A stretch of 64,000 nt of DNA, taken from positions 1 through 64,000 of the forward strand of contig JBCBIJ010000009.1 in assembly GCA_038524795.1 (NCBI GenBank), given 5' to 3'. Below the pieces are notes generated by a model. It had not been told where the DNA came from. It ran no database searches and saw only the letters and a list, made by a program, of their open reading frames with translations. This DNA comes from CALBPI01 sp038524795 (GTDB lineage: Bacteria; Pseudomonadota; Gammaproteobacteria; Steroidobacterales; Woeseiaceae). Position numbers and translations under genes: made by a program. Below are positions 43,104 to 53,073 of this stretch, piece by piece. Positions within the stretch are counted from its first letter, which is position 1, and each line of letters begins with the position of its first letter.

Positions 43104-46100
43104 TCACTCGCCACCACCGAAGCCGTAGGTACCGCGAAGGGTGTAGAAGCGACCGATATTGTCGTAGATACCAGAGGCACCACCGGTGCCGAAGACCGGC
43201 GTAGGCGGATCCTCGTCGGTGACGTTATCGATGAGGAAACTGACGTCCAGACCGAAGTCGAAGCTGTACGTCGCACCCATATCAACGTACAACATGTCGT
43301 CGAGGACGGGGATGCTGGTTACGTCAGGGTTGGGGTCCTGGTTAATGTCCGAGCCCAGCAGCAGCTCCTGCTCGACGCGGAACATTTCATCGATCCAGCG
43401 CAGTTGCAGGAAGGTCGACCAGTCACCGAAGTTCAACTGCCCGCGGTAGTTGATCTGCAACCGCGGATCGCCGAGCTCCCCTTCTACATCATCAACATCG
43501 TCGTTGGAGTCCAGGAAGAACTGCCTGCGGTCGATGTAAGAGCTGACGAGACGGTTCTGCAAGGTACCGAAGCCCAGATCCACAGAGTAGTCGATCTCAA
43601 AATCGACACCGTTGGTTTCCAGCGTGTTCAGGTTCAGCGGGAAGCGGTTGACAAGCGCAATGTTGCCGACGTTGTCACGCGTCACCAGCGCACAAAACTG
43701 ATTATTGATGCCACCAGGATCGTCGACGCAACGGTCGAGGATGGCCTGTGTGCCCGTCAACGCGATTGCGTCCGTGATCTCAATGTCGTAGTAGTCGACG
43801 GCGATACGCAAGCCGTCAATAAAGCTTGGCGTGTAAACGATACCGAACGTCAGTGTTTCCGCCTCTTCTTCATTGATCTCCGGGTTGCCGCCCTGCAGCA
43901 GCTGAATACTGGCCTCATCCAACGAATCGAAGGTGGTCGGATCGGCGATGCCCAAAGCCTGACAGTTGGCAATACGAACGTTGTGGCCGTTGCGGCCCTC
44001 GTCGAGATTGAGAAGGTCACAGGGGTCGTCAGTGTTTGCGAAGCTCTCACCGGCTGGCGAGAACACATCATCGATGGTCGGCGCGCGCAGTGCCTGACCC
44101 GTGTTGATGCGAACGCGGACGTCGTCGATAGGCTCCCAGTTCAGGCGCGCCTCCCACGTCGTTGCCGATCCTATCGTCGAGTAGTCCGACAGACGAACGG
44201 CACCCTCGAGGGTAAGGTCGTTCGCGAACGGTAGGTCACGCAGCAGGGGCACACTGGCTTCAAGGAAGAACTCCGTCACGTCGAAGTCGCCCTCGGTATC
44301 GGCCAGAGCGTTGAAGAAGGTCGGCACGAGCTGCGAGAACGCATCGCCGTTGGTCACACTCTGTTCTTCGCGGTACTCGAAGCCAACGACGCCCCCGATC
44401 GGCCCCGCCCAACCCTGGAGCAGATCTGGGTTGACGATGGCGCCTCCAATCTGCGTCTGCTCGACCTCTGATGTCGCGAGTGCTGTCGTGTTGACGAAAT
44501 CGAGCGCTTCTTGCGACATCTGGTTAAAACCGATGATATTGATCGGTACGCAACCCACGTAACCGAGCTCCGAGAAGCCACTGTCAGTGCCTTGCGCTTC
44601 CTGCAGCGTGGACCGACAGACGATGTCCCCGGCCTGCGCAGTCTGACTGAGGCCGGAGTCCCGCAGTGCGGTCGCGCCTGCATCGTCAATCTACACGGCA
44701 TCCACTGCCGCTGCCCATCGCTCATCGATGCGGTTATTCAGATTGATGCGCTCGATCAACGTGCGGCCGTAGTTGGCGAAGACGTCGTACTCGAAGCTCG
44801 ACTGGCCTATGCGCCCCGCAACCCGGTAACAAGCCGGAAGGTCTCGCGGGTGTTTTCTTCCTGACGCAGACCGACATCGATGTTGAATCGATTGAGCGTC
44901 GTCGAGGTAACGCCTGCCGCGTCCATGGCCGCACCCAGCGAAGGCGTAACAAACGCGTTGTCACGCTGGATGGTGGTCGCGTCCGAGAAGAAGTCAAAGC
45001 TCGGTTGCCCCTGCTGATTACTCTGGACGTTTGCGTACTTCGTCTCGAGGAACCACTCGACGTTGTCGGCAAGGTCATAGGTGAAATTCGCATCGAGCGT
45101 GAAGCGCTCAAACCCCGCTTGCAGCACCGCAAAGCTGTCGAGGTCGAGAAACGGGCAGTTTGCGCCGGCGCATCGACCGCCTTCGATGAACTCGAACGAT
45201 GCCTGATCGAGCGGCAGGAAGGTACCATCGTCATCAAGGCGACCGTTAAGGCCGAGCGAGGTCCCATTACGAGAAATCGCCCAGTTACCTTCGTTCGCGA
45301 CGAAGATGTTGTCCGGCACGCCGTCGTCAATCTCAAAGCCATTGGCGTCAATGAAGTCATTGTCGTCCGGATTGCCGATTTCGCCGATGGACTGCAGGAA
45401 CACACCGCCGCGCTCACCGGCCGTCAGCAGATCCTGCTCGGCGTAGCCCAGCGACACGATGGCGTTGCCACGCCCTTCGCTGAAATTCTGGCCCATCGTC
45501 GACGAGATGTCGGAGCGACCGAAACCCGAGTCGGCAGCGTCGCCACCCGACGCGCGCAGCGTGATGCCCTCGAAGTCGTCCTTGAGAATGAAGTTGACAA
45601 CACCCGCAACGGCATCGGCACCGTAGACGGCTGAGTTGGCGCCCGTGATGATCTCGACACGCTCGATCATGTCTGGCGGAATGCTGTTGACGTCGACAGT
45701 CTGCGCACCATCACTGGCTGAGACGTGGCGACGACCGTTGACCAGTACCAGCGTTCGCGCCGGGTCCAATCCGCGCAGGTCAAGGGTTCCGATACCCGCT
45801 GTCCCAATAAACCGCGACGAGTTGTTCAGCCCGAACGTGGTGCGCAGTTGCGGCAACTCGTTGAGCAGATCGCCGATCGCAGGCGAGGCGTTGACGGCGA
45901 GGTCGTCGGCACTGATCACTGTGACGGGTGATGGGGTGTCGAAACCCGACCGTTCTAGGCGCGACCCAGTGACCGTGATCTCGTCGAGAAACACGTCATC
46001 GGACCCATCGTCTTCACGTGTTTGGGCCTATGCGCCTTGCGAGGTCGCTAGTAGTCCCAACAAAAAAGGCGCCGCAACACAGGATCTCACCCGTGCTGAC

Positions 46101-46126
46101 TGGCGCCGTAGATCTACTGATTTCAT
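43104..46126 (-). pseudogene. TonB-dependent receptor, disrupted by two stop codons and one frameshift
   Basis: From ATG 46126 (GGGAG upstream) the frame encodes a signal peptide, then a TAG stop at 46030-46028 within what should be the cleavage region. In frame after it come EITVTGSRL, the plug (GANSAVYGADAVAGVVN) and half the barrel, to a TAG at 44809-44807. There a single missing A (GCATAGG for GCAATAGG) would restore the sequence GLRGAIGQSSFEYDV. Downstream in the new frame a further TAG at 44693-44691 interrupts, then the barrel continues to FYTLRGTYGFGGGE. The family fits siderophore, cobalamin or glycan uptake. The three lesions argue for a dead gene, unless sequencing error is involved. 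Confidence 0.8.
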
Positions 46127-46518
46127 CTGACTCTCCCAGCTAGTTGAAAGCGATTCCGACCGATCCGGCCGATCGCACGCAGCGAACTCGCTGCTTCCTG
46201 GCACTGCCCCCTCCGAACATGTCGGAGCCTCTGGCTTCGATGTAGAGATCCCTATTGTTGTGTTCTTGCTACTATTTCTTCCTATTTGTCGCGTTTTTGC
46301 TACCCGTTTAGACCCTGTGATTCATGAGTCAATATGAAAGTTCCTTGATTATGTGACGTTTCTGCACAACAGCAACGCTCGCGGATTAAGTCAAATCAAC
46401 AACTTAGAATCGAAGTGCCAAACTGCGTTTTTTTGCATAGGGACGAATTATCAATTGCCTACGCATTGCTAAAACCGTGTTGAGGGATCAATCTCAACGG
46501 AACAAAAAAAATGTAGAT
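46127..46518. other. AT-rich intergenic region between receptor pseudogene and AraC gene
   Basis: This 392-base stretch has visibly lower GC than its neighbours and no coding potential. It must carry divergent promoters for the receptor locus and the AraC-type gene. I see runs such as TTTTTTGC and a weak TTGATT-like element, but no convincing box or operator. Confidence 0.4.
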
Positions 46519-47532
46519 ATGGGCCTCATCTCTTCACTTTTCGTCCACAAGGTCGTCGATGTTGCGATGGCTGCAACGCCACAAGACGACAGACGTCGGC
46601 GATCACTCTTTGATGCCGTTGCCATGGACCCAGCAGCGCCATTGGACCCGCGCGTTATGGTCGAAGACACGGCCTACTACGCGCTGTGCGAACGCGTCGT
46701 CCGCGAAGACCCGCAAGGCGCTTCGGTTACCTTGCGCATCGGTGGATCGATGCGCTGCGATGACTACGGCGCATTTGGACTGGCTTGGAAGACCGCGGTC
46801 GATTTGCGCAGCTCTTACCTGCGCGCAGAACGTTACGGCGTCGTACTCACCAGCGTCTCTCGCTATGCGCTCGTCACGGAGGACGATCGGCACTACCTGG
46901 AACTGCGACGCGATGGCGAGCGGCGGCTCGGTATGCGCCTTTCCAATGAACAGACTATTGCCGCCCTCACGCAAATCAGCCGCGAGGTCAGTGGACCTGG
47001 TTTTTGTCCAGAGGCCGTGCACTTCAGACACTCGGCACCGAGTGACACCAAGGCTCACCAAGACTGGTTTGGCTGCCCCGTTCACTTCAATGCGACACGC
47101 GATGCGCTCCAAGTCTCGGAAGCAGCACTCGCAGTGCCCAACAGGCTCGGCGACGAGAGTGTGTCGGAGTTTTTCGAAGCACACCTTCAACAGACGCTGG
47201 GCGACCTGATTGAAGACAGCGCGCTGGCCCAGCGAGTCCGAATCGAAGTGACGCAATCGCTCAGCGACGGCGTCCCGACGCTCTCCGATGTGGCCAGCAG
47301 TCTCGACATGAGCGGGCGAACACTCCAGCGGCGTCTTGCCGAGCAAGGCCACGCTTATCAGGACCTCGTGGACGCTGCACGCCGCGAACTCTCTGAGCGA
47401 CTCTTGCGCGACACGGACTACGCACTCGCGGAAATCGCGTTTCTGGCTGGCTTCTCCGAGCAGAGTGCCTTTACGCGCGCCTTCAAGCGCTGGGCCGGCC
47501 AGACCCCGCGCTCGTTTCGTCTGAAAGCCTGA
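46519..47532 (+). CDS. AraC family transcriptional regulator with arabinose_bd-type sensor
   Basis: The 337-residue product has a C-terminal AraC/XylS DNA-binding domain: LSDVASSLDMSGRTLQRRLAEQG and AEIAFLAGFSEQSAFTRAFKRWAGQTPRSFR. The N-terminal part (about 20-200, with MRCDDYGAFGLAWKTAVDLR) resembles the PF12625-type ligand-binding region of AraC regulators of lipid or steroid catabolism. ATG 46519 is preferred; GTG 46477 would add 14 residues. It probably controls the reductase gene downstream, whose promoter holds a palindrome and a 21-bp-spaced direct repeat. Confidence 0.85.
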   Translation: MGLISSLFVHKVVDVAMAATPQDDRRRRSLFDAVAMDPAAPLDPRVMVEDTAYYALCERVVREDPQGASVTLRIGGSMRCDDYGAFGLAWKTAVDLRSSYLRAERYGVVLTSVSRYALVTEDDRHYLELRRDGERRLGMRLSNEQTIAALTQISREVSGPGFCPEAVHFRHSAPSDTKAHQDWFGCPVHFNATRDALQVSEAALAVPNRLGDESVSEFFEAHLQQTLGDLIEDSALAQRVRIEVTQSLSDGVPTLSDVASSLDMSGRTLQRRLAEQGHAYQDLVDAARRELSERLLRDTDYALAEIAFLAGFSEQSAFTRAFKRWAGQTPRSFRLKA

Positions 47533-47661
47533 CGCGCCGCACACCGCTGTCTTTGCGAGGGCTCCGAGCGGCCGCGGCAGTCTCTCGACGACATGGTGAC
47601 TTGCCGAGATTGCCGCGCTGAGCTCTTAATGGCGCAGACATTCGGTGCGCGATTGCCGACG

Positions 47662-47688
47662 CTGGCGGCCAGTGTCAAAACACTGGCG
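47662..47688. promoter_or_regulatory. Candidate AraC-type operator
   Basis: A perfect 8-bp inverted repeat (GCCAGTGT 47668-47675, ACACTGGC 47680-47687) with a 4-base centre overlaps a direct repeat CTGGCG at 47662-47667 and 47683-47688, 21 bases apart. Two helical turns between half-sites is typical for AraC proteins. It sits 75 bases before the reductase ATG. Binding is inferred. Confidence 0.5.
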
Positions 47689-47761
47689 TCCACCGTCAAG
47701 AACGCCGCGCACTGTCTTGCGATCCTGAGCTTGCCCAACCCACTTCACAACGGAGCAAGCC

Positions 47762-48616
47762 ATGACGACCCAAACACACGATGCAAACAACACAGGACTG
47801 ACGCTAGTCATCGGCGGTACCGGGAAAACCGGCCGCCGCGTTGTCGAGCGACTTCAGGCGCGCAACCTCCCCGTTCGAATCGGCTCGCGCTCGGCCGTGC
47901 CGGCCTTCGACTGGCACAACGAGGCCAGCTGGGAAGCTAGCCTTGCGAACGTCGAAGCGATCTACATCACCTACACACCTGATCTCGCAATCCCGGGCGC
48001 AAGCGATGCCATCCGCGCGCTCGTTACGCGGGCAAAGTCCCAGGGCGTCAAACGCGCGGTCATACTCTCAGGGCGCGGAGAAGCGGAAGCACAAGCCTGC
48101 GAGCAAATCGTGATGGCGTCGGGCCTTGAGTGGACGGTCGTTCGAGCCAGCTGGTTCAACCAGAACTTCTCGGAAGGCGCCTTTATCGAGATGGTTCACG
48201 CAGGTGAGATCGCTTTGCCGGCGGGCGACACGCCCGAACCCTTTGTCGATGTCGACGATATCGCAGACGTTGCTGTCGCCGCGCTGACCGAATCAGGCCA
48301 CAACGGCGAGGTCTACGAAGTCACGGGTCCGCGGCTACTGACGTTCCAAGACATCGCAACGGAGCTGTCTCGCGCCACGGGACGCGACATCCGTTACACA
48401 GAGATTCCTCACAGAGCCTTCATTGATGCGGTCGCCGCATCGGGCGCGCCTAAAGATGTTGTCTGGATCATGGACTACCTGTTCACGACGGTACTCGATG
48501 GGCACAACGCGTACCTGACGGACGGCGTGCAACGCGCCCTGGGGCGCCCGCCCCGAGACTTCGCCGACTACGCGCGAGCCGTCGCGGCGTCGGGCGCCTG
48601 GGATGTTGCGGCGTGA
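47762..48616 (+). CDS. NmrA-like NAD(P)-binding protein
   Basis: The 284-residue product is an atypical SDR, with the dinucleotide motif IGGTGKTGRRVVERL near the N-terminus, ILSGRGEAEAQACEQIVMAS and WTVVRASWFNQNFSEG. The catalytic Tyr-Lys pair of classical SDRs is absent, as in NmrA/QOR2-type proteins that reduce quinones or sense NADP. It overlaps the next gene (GTGA). It is likely under the AraC regulator upstream. Confidence 0.85.
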   Translation: MTTQTHDANNTGLTLVIGGTGKTGRRVVERLQARNLPVRIGSRSAVPAFDWHNEASWEASLANVEAIYITYTPDLAIPGASDAIRALVTRAKSQGVKRAVILSGRGEAEAQACEQIVMASGLEWTVVRASWFNQNFSEGAFIEMVHAGEIALPAGDTPEPFVDVDDIADVAVAALTESGHNGEVYEVTGPRLLTFQDIATELSRATGRDIRYTEIPHRAFIDAVAASGAPKDVVWIMDYLFTTVLDGHNAYLTDGVQRALGRPPRDFADYARAVAASGAWDVAA

Positions 48617-49092
48617 GCGGCTGGTCAATCTACAGCTGCCTTGCGCTCGGCTTTGCGAGCGCGCTGGTTGCCGGCGTGTTCCAGGCGTTTTCGGACTTTG
48701 TCATGGCGGGCCTGGCACGCGCCAGGCCCGCTGGTGGTATCGAGTCGATGCAGCAACTCAACCGAACGGTGATGCGTTCCGTCTTCTTGGCTACTTTTCT
48801 CGCGCTGGTTCCGCTAACGGTGGGTTTCGCAATCTACGGTTTCACGACACTCGCCGGCCCGGCCCGAGTGCTCGTCATTGCGGCGTCGGCGCTCTACATC
48901 GTGAGCGTGTTCCTCGTGACAGTGTTCGGCAATGTACCGATGAACAACGCGCTAGACGCACTCGCGCACGACAGTGATGCCGCCCGCGACTACTGGGCGC
49001 GCTACACGAAACGATGGACTCGCTGGAATCACGTTCGAACGCTAGGCGCTGCCGCGACCTCTGCGCTGTATTTGCTCGCCGTTGCTCAGTAG
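48613..49092 (+). CDS. DUF1772 membrane protein
   Basis: The 159-residue product has four membrane helices, with GVFQAFSDFVMAGLARARP, FGNVPMNNALD and the C-terminal YWARYTKRWTRWNHVRTLGA, all typical of DUF1772 (anthrone oxygenase-like). The start is GTG 48613, overlapping the upstream stop (GTGA). The pairing of an NmrA-like reductase with DUF1772 under an AraC regulator is found in other bacteria and suggests oxidation chemistry on aromatic or quinone-like compounds. Function is inferred. Confidence 0.85.
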   Translation: MSGWSIYSCLALGFASALVAGVFQAFSDFVMAGLARARPAGGIESMQQLNRTVMRSVFLATFLALVPLTVGFAIYGFTTLAGPARVLVIAASALYIVSVFLVTVFGNVPMNNALDALAHDSDAARDYWARYTKRWTRWNHVRTLGAAATSALYLLAVAQ

Positions 49093-49202
49093 GAGCGATG
49101 CTGCACTGCGCCAACGTCCCAGCCCACCTCATGCACGTGCTGCCCATCCACAAAGCTGGCATAGTCGGGTGCAATAACGAGAATAAGTGATTGAGGGGCG
49201 TT

Positions 49203-50975
49203 ATGGGGTACAAGGCCTTCATCAGCTACAGCCATGCTGATGCGACATGGGCGAACTGGATTCAGCGTGCGATCGAGCGCTACCGCATGCCCGCCAAACT
49301 CGTGGACAAGCACGGGCTAACTTCGAATCGCCTGGGTTCGGTGTTTCTCGACCGTGAAGAGCTTTCCTCGTCATCGAGTTTGAGCACTGTCATTCAGTCA
49401 GCGCTGGAGGACTCTGAGAATCTCATCCTCGTTTGCTCCCCTTCCGCTGCGGCATCGCGGTGGGTCAACGAAGAGGTTGAGACCTTCAAGGCGCTCGGCC
49501 GAGGGGACCGCATCTTCTGCCTGATCGTCGACGGCGAAGACGGCACCTACTTTCCTCCCGCGCTCGTTGACGAAGAGCCGTTGGGCGTGGACGTGAGACC
49601 CAACGGAGATGGTAGGGGCAATGCCAAGCTCAAGATCGTCGCGAGCTTGCTCGATGTTCCCTTTGCCAGCCTCAAGGACCGTGAACAACGCCGAAGGACG
49701 CAACTCTTCGCGACTGCGACAGCCGCGGCAGTCGTCGTATCGGGCGTCATGACGGCGCTGGCCATTAATGCGGTTATAGCCGGTCGCGAAGCCGAGCGCA
49801 GCCGCGTCGTGGCGACAGAAGCGCTCGCCGACACAGAGGCCGTTGCGGAGTTTCTGGCGACCATGCTCGTCGAGATCGATCCCGAGGCCATGGGCGCCAC
49901 GATTGTCGCAGGCGTACAGGGCGGCGACACGACGACCGATCTTCCTGCCGATTTCAACAGCACCGATCTTGCACGCCGGTTACTTGACGAGCATGTGCTC
50001 GCGAAAGCAACCAAGGCCGTTGATTTGCAGTTTGCGGGCCGCCCCAGCATTGGCGGGCGACTCGGTGGCGCGCTTGGTGCGAGCTATCACGCTATCGGTC
50101 TCTACGAGCAAGCCACCGCGCGCTACCAAACCGCACTCGAACTCAATCGCGACGAATTCGGCGATACCGATCCGCGCACCGTCTCCGCAGAATCCGGTCT
50201 GGGCATGGCCCTGCTCTACGGGGGGCAACTTGACGCATCGGTAGCCGCGTTCGAGAACGCCGTACGTGTTGGGCGTGCAGCACTGGGCGTTCGCCACGAC
50301 GAGACTCTGTCCGCGATGAATGGCCTTGCTATGGCCTATACAGACGTCGACCGACTTGAGGAAGCTCGCGATCTTCTCGAGGAGACCAGTGAGTACATGC
50401 TCGAGCTGCGCGGACCGGAAGACCCCTACACCATGGACGTGCGCGCCAACCTGGGCTGGACGCTCTACCAGCTCAAAGACTTTGAGCGGGCTGAACCCAT
50501 CACTCGCGAGCAATACGAGCTGCGTTCACGCATTCTCGGCCCCGACGCTTACGAGACGCTCTCGACGCTCAACAACCTGGCACTAATCTATGCCGCAACA
50601 GGCCGTTTCGAAGAAGCCGAGGCGGCGCACCGTCAGGAGTGGGAAACCAGCCAGCGCGTCCTGGGCAAGGACCACCCGGAAGTTCTGATTTCCATGCTCA
50701 ACCTTGGACGCGTCATGTCAAAGCAGGGCAAGAACGACAGCGCGGATGCGTTGCTCACCGACGCACTGGAACGAGCCGACCGCGTCCTGCCACCCGTGCA
50801 TCCGTTGCTTGCCGCCATCGTCACCGCGTGCGCCGAGGTTGCCACAGCGAAAGGCGACCGCGAGAAAGCCCTCGGTTTGCTGTTGCGCACGCAATCGATC
50901 TACGAGCAGATCTTTCCGCCCGGGCATCCTCGCTTTGACCGGCTGCAGGAATTGTTGGCCGAAGCGCGAGGCTGA
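49203..50975 (+). CDS. TIR - transmembrane - TPR protein
   Basis: The 590-residue product has three parts. Residues 1-125 form a TIR domain: KAFISYSHADATWANWI, SVFLDREELSSSSSL and SRWVNEEVETFKALG, where W87 and E91 form the WxxxE helix holding the catalytic glutamate of NADase-type TIRs. A membrane helix follows at about 168-193. Residues about 280-590 hold Kinesin-light-chain-type TPR repeats (LDEARDLL- and YETLSTLNNLALIY-like units). ATG 49203 has GAGGGG upstream; the in-frame TTG at 49191 is less likely. It precedes the SLOG-like gene by 33 bases. TPRs may detect a target, with the TIR making a nucleotide signal. Confidence 0.85.
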   Translation: MGYKAFISYSHADATWANWIQRAIERYRMPAKLVDKHGLTSNRLGSVFLDREELSSSSSLSTVIQSALEDSENLILVCSPSAAASRWVNEEVETFKALGRGDRIFCLIVDGEDGTYFPPALVDEEPLGVDVRPNGDGRGNAKLKIVASLLDVPFASLKDREQRRRTQLFATATAAAVVVSGVMTALAINAVIAGREAERSRVVATEALADTEAVAEFLATMLVEIDPEAMGATIVAGVQGGDTTTDLPADFNSTDLARRLLDEHVLAKATKAVDLQFAGRPSIGGRLGGALGASYHAIGLYEQATARYQTALELNRDEFGDTDPRTVSAESGLGMALLYGGQLDASVAAFENAVRVGRAALGVRHDETLSAMNGLAMAYTDVDRLEEARDLLEETSEYMLELRGPEDPYTMDVRANLGWTLYQLKDFERAEPITREQYELRSRILGPDAYETLSTLNNLALIYAATGRFEEAEAAHRQEWETSQRVLGKDHPEVLISMLNLGRVMSKQGKNDSADALLTDALERADRVLPPVHPLLAAIVTACAEVATAKGDREKALGLLLRTQSIYEQIFPPGHPRFDRLQELLAEARG

Positions 50976-51008
50976 GCACCACAGTCTGCAACGGGTTGCC
51001 GCACCACG

Positions 51009-52748
51009 ATGATTGACGACGCATCGGCACCGCCGCGCCTGCCCTTGCTGGTTGCCGTGACGGGCCACCGCGACTTGGTTACAGAGGAGCTGCCAGGCAT
51101 TCGGGCAGCCGTGACCCGCTGTCTCACGGAGCTCATTTCTCGCTACCCGGAGCGCGAGGTCGTCGTCATGACGGCATTGGCTGCAGGCGCTGACCAACTC
51201 GCTGCCGACGTCGCTCACCAGGCAGGCTGCCGCGTGATTGCCGTGCTGCCGATGGACACACAAAACTATCGCCGCGATTTTCCGACACCCGACGAACTCG
51301 CCGCCTTTGACTCACGTCTGGCCGCGGCCAACGGCGTTATTGAATTGCCGCCCGCTTCGAACTCCGAGATCACGATAGCCGGCCCCGCGCGTGATGCCCA
51401 GTACGCGCGGCTTGGCGTGTTCCTCGCCGCGCACTGTCACGTGTTGATCGCGATGTGGGACGGGAAGCCGCCACAGCAAACCGGTGGCACAGGCCACGTT
51501 GTGCAGTTTCATCACGATGACGTAATGCCGGGACACACCGGAACGGTGTTTGCCACACGCCAGATGCTCATCGACGACGAAAGCGACCTTGTGTTCCATA
51601 TCGCGTGTTCACGCGACCGAGCCAACGGCGAACCAGCACAGGGACTCCAGCCGCTCGAGACGTCGTGGTTCACAAAGGACCCTGTGACGCCACGTAGCCC
51701 AGTTCTGCCGCAACAACATCTCGACATCTTCGCCCATAGCGCAACGTTCTCGCGCGACGTGATGCGTGAGCGCGACTACATTGATCGCAATGCGTACCCG
51801 CTCGCCGCGGCAGATGCACTCGCGTCGCTGCCCGCTGGCGCCGCAGATATTGACTACTGGCATCGCGCCGCCGACGCGCTCGCGAGCCTCTACCAACGCA
51901 AGGTGATTCGCACGCTTCGAATGACGCACGCGCTGGCGTTTCTCATGGGTGCCTGCTTCATTCTCTATGCCGATGTGCAGACCGAGCGTCTCTTCATGCT
52001 GGGCTTTCTCGGCTTGTTCGGACTCGCCATCGTCTTGGGCTTCGCTGCAAGGCGTGGCGACTGGGCGCGCAAGTACCTCGACTACCGCGCTTTGGCCGAA
52101 GGACTGCGTGTGCAGTTCTATTGGGCAGTGGCAGGTGTTCGCGACGAAAACGACTCACGGTTTACGCACGATAACTTCCTAAGGACACAGGACCCGTCAT
52201 TGGGATGGATCCGCAATGTGATGCGCGTCGCAGGCCTGCAGGTAAACGCGCGCCCCGCTGCGAAAATCAGGCACCTGGATTTCGTTATCCGCGAGTGGAT
52301 CGGAGACGAGAACTCCGGGCAACTCGGGTACTTCGAGAAACGGGCGAGCGAACGTACGGCCAGGCACCGCATCACACAGCGGCTCGAACGCCTGAGTCTG
52401 GCCACGAGCGTCGCGATGGTCGGCTTCTTCGTTGTTGCGGGCGGCTGGCTACCCGACGCCTGGACCGGAGTTTTGCTGGCTGCCATGGGCGGTTTGCTCT
52501 TGGCTTACGGGATTCGCGAGGGTTACGCGTACGCAATCGCGGAGAAAGAACTGATCAAGCAATACACGTTCATGTGGAAGCTGTTTGCGAGCGCTGGTGT
52601 TCGACTCAAAGCGACTGACAATGACAAAGAGAAACGCCAGATTCTTCGTGCGCTGGGGCGCGCCGCACTCGATGAGCACAGCGAATGGCTGGTCATGCAA
52701 CGCAGTCGTACCGTCGAGAGCAGTGAAGTCTGGCGCATGAGCAACTGA
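51009..52748 (+). CDS. SLOG-like nucleotide-binding protein with four membrane helices (SLATT-like)
   Basis: The 579-residue product starts with a Rossmann-like domain of the SLOG/LOG type: LLVAVTGHRDL near residue 15, VVVMTALAAGADQLAADVA, and CRVIAVLPMDTQNYRRDF. Residues about 300-350 and 460-510 each form a pair of membrane helices (HALAFLMGACFILYADV, MLGFLGLFGLAIVLGF; ATSVAMVGFFVVAGGW, VLLAAMGGLLLAYGIR), flanked by helices, resembling SLATT-type two-helix effector units found with SLOG domains. Such proteins are thought to open membrane pores when they bind a nucleotide. It lies directly after the TIR gene and is likely its partner. Confidence 0.75.
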   Translation: MIDDASAPPRLPLLVAVTGHRDLVTEELPGIRAAVTRCLTELISRYPEREVVVMTALAAGADQLAADVAHQAGCRVIAVLPMDTQNYRRDFPTPDELAAFDSRLAAANGVIELPPASNSEITIAGPARDAQYARLGVFLAAHCHVLIAMWDGKPPQQTGGTGHVVQFHHDDVMPGHTGTVFATRQMLIDDESDLVFHIACSRDRANGEPAQGLQPLETSWFTKDPVTPRSPVLPQQHLDIFAHSATFSRDVMRERDYIDRNAYPLAAADALASLPAGAADIDYWHRAADALASLYQRKVIRTLRMTHALAFLMGACFILYADVQTERLFMLGFLGLFGLAIVLGFAARRGDWARKYLDYRALAEGLRVQFYWAVAGVRDENDSRFTHDNFLRTQDPSLGWIRNVMRVAGLQVNARPAAKIRHLDFVIREWIGDENSGQLGYFEKRASERTARHRITQRLERLSLATSVAMVGFFVVAGGWLPDAWTGVLLAAMGGLLLAYGIREGYAYAIAEKELIKQYTFMWKLFASAGVRLKATDNDKEKRQILRALGRAALDEHSEWLVMQRSRTVESSEVWRMSN

Positions 52749-52795
52749 GTAGCGCGTTGCGTTTGTTACAAGAACAAGAAGTTTGTCGAAAGTAG

Positions 52796-52823
52796 TTGAC
52801 AGAGATTTTTCGAAGCGTATAGT
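52796..52823 (+). promoter_or_regulatory. Near-consensus sigma-70 promoter with GC-rich discriminator
   Basis: TTGACA (52796-52801) and TATAGT (52818-52823) are 16 bases apart, and the following discriminator is CACGCCCCC, a GC-rich type common for stable RNA genes under stringent control. It points toward the RNA-rich region. Transcription would begin near 52830, too close to the ATG at 52834 for normal translation. Confidence 0.75.
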
Positions 52824-52923
52824 CACGCCCCCTATGAAAAACCACGCGCAAAAAATGTTCGTGTTCGAAGCCGGTATAGCGCCGCGCCATTGCATTGGTG
52901 CGTGCCGACCCCGAGGGATTCTT

Positions 52924-52968
52924 ATGCCTTCAAGTTATTGGTCCAACGTACTGGCCGAGATGACCTAG
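52924..52968 (+). other. Possible 14-codon leader peptide
   Basis: ATG 52924 opens a 14-codon frame (MPSSYWSNVLAEMT) ending in TAG, preceded by CGAGGGATTCTT with a plausible Shine-Dalgarno GAGGGA. In frame upstream it extends to ATG 52834. It sits between the strong promoter and two hairpins, the layout of a leader peptide or a small regulatory RNA. Coding is uncertain. Confidence 0.3.
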
Positions 52969-52983
52969 CCTTTCCGCACATCG

Positions 52984-53059
52984 CTGGAAGGCTCAAACGA
53001 CTTTGTGCCTTCCAGAGCTAAGAAGCCCTGGTTGGTGTTACCGATCAGGGCTTTTTTAT
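52984..53059 (+). terminator. Two hairpins ending in an intrinsic terminator
   Basis: A 9-bp stem CTGGAAGGC (52984-52992) with GCCTTCCAG (53007-53015) is followed by AAGCCCTG (53023-53030) with CAGGGCTT (53046-53053) and a T-run. The second is a good terminator for transcripts from the promoter at 52796, giving an RNA of roughly 230 bases. The first may be a processing signal or part of that RNA. Confidence 0.7.
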
Positions 53060-53073
53060 TGCCCTGTTCGTAT

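Noticed and set aside
43104..46126. Reassignment of TAG as a sense codon to explain the receptor
   Set aside because: TAG is the normal stop of other intact genes here, for example at 493-495 and 2044-2046, and one receptor lesion is a frameshift.
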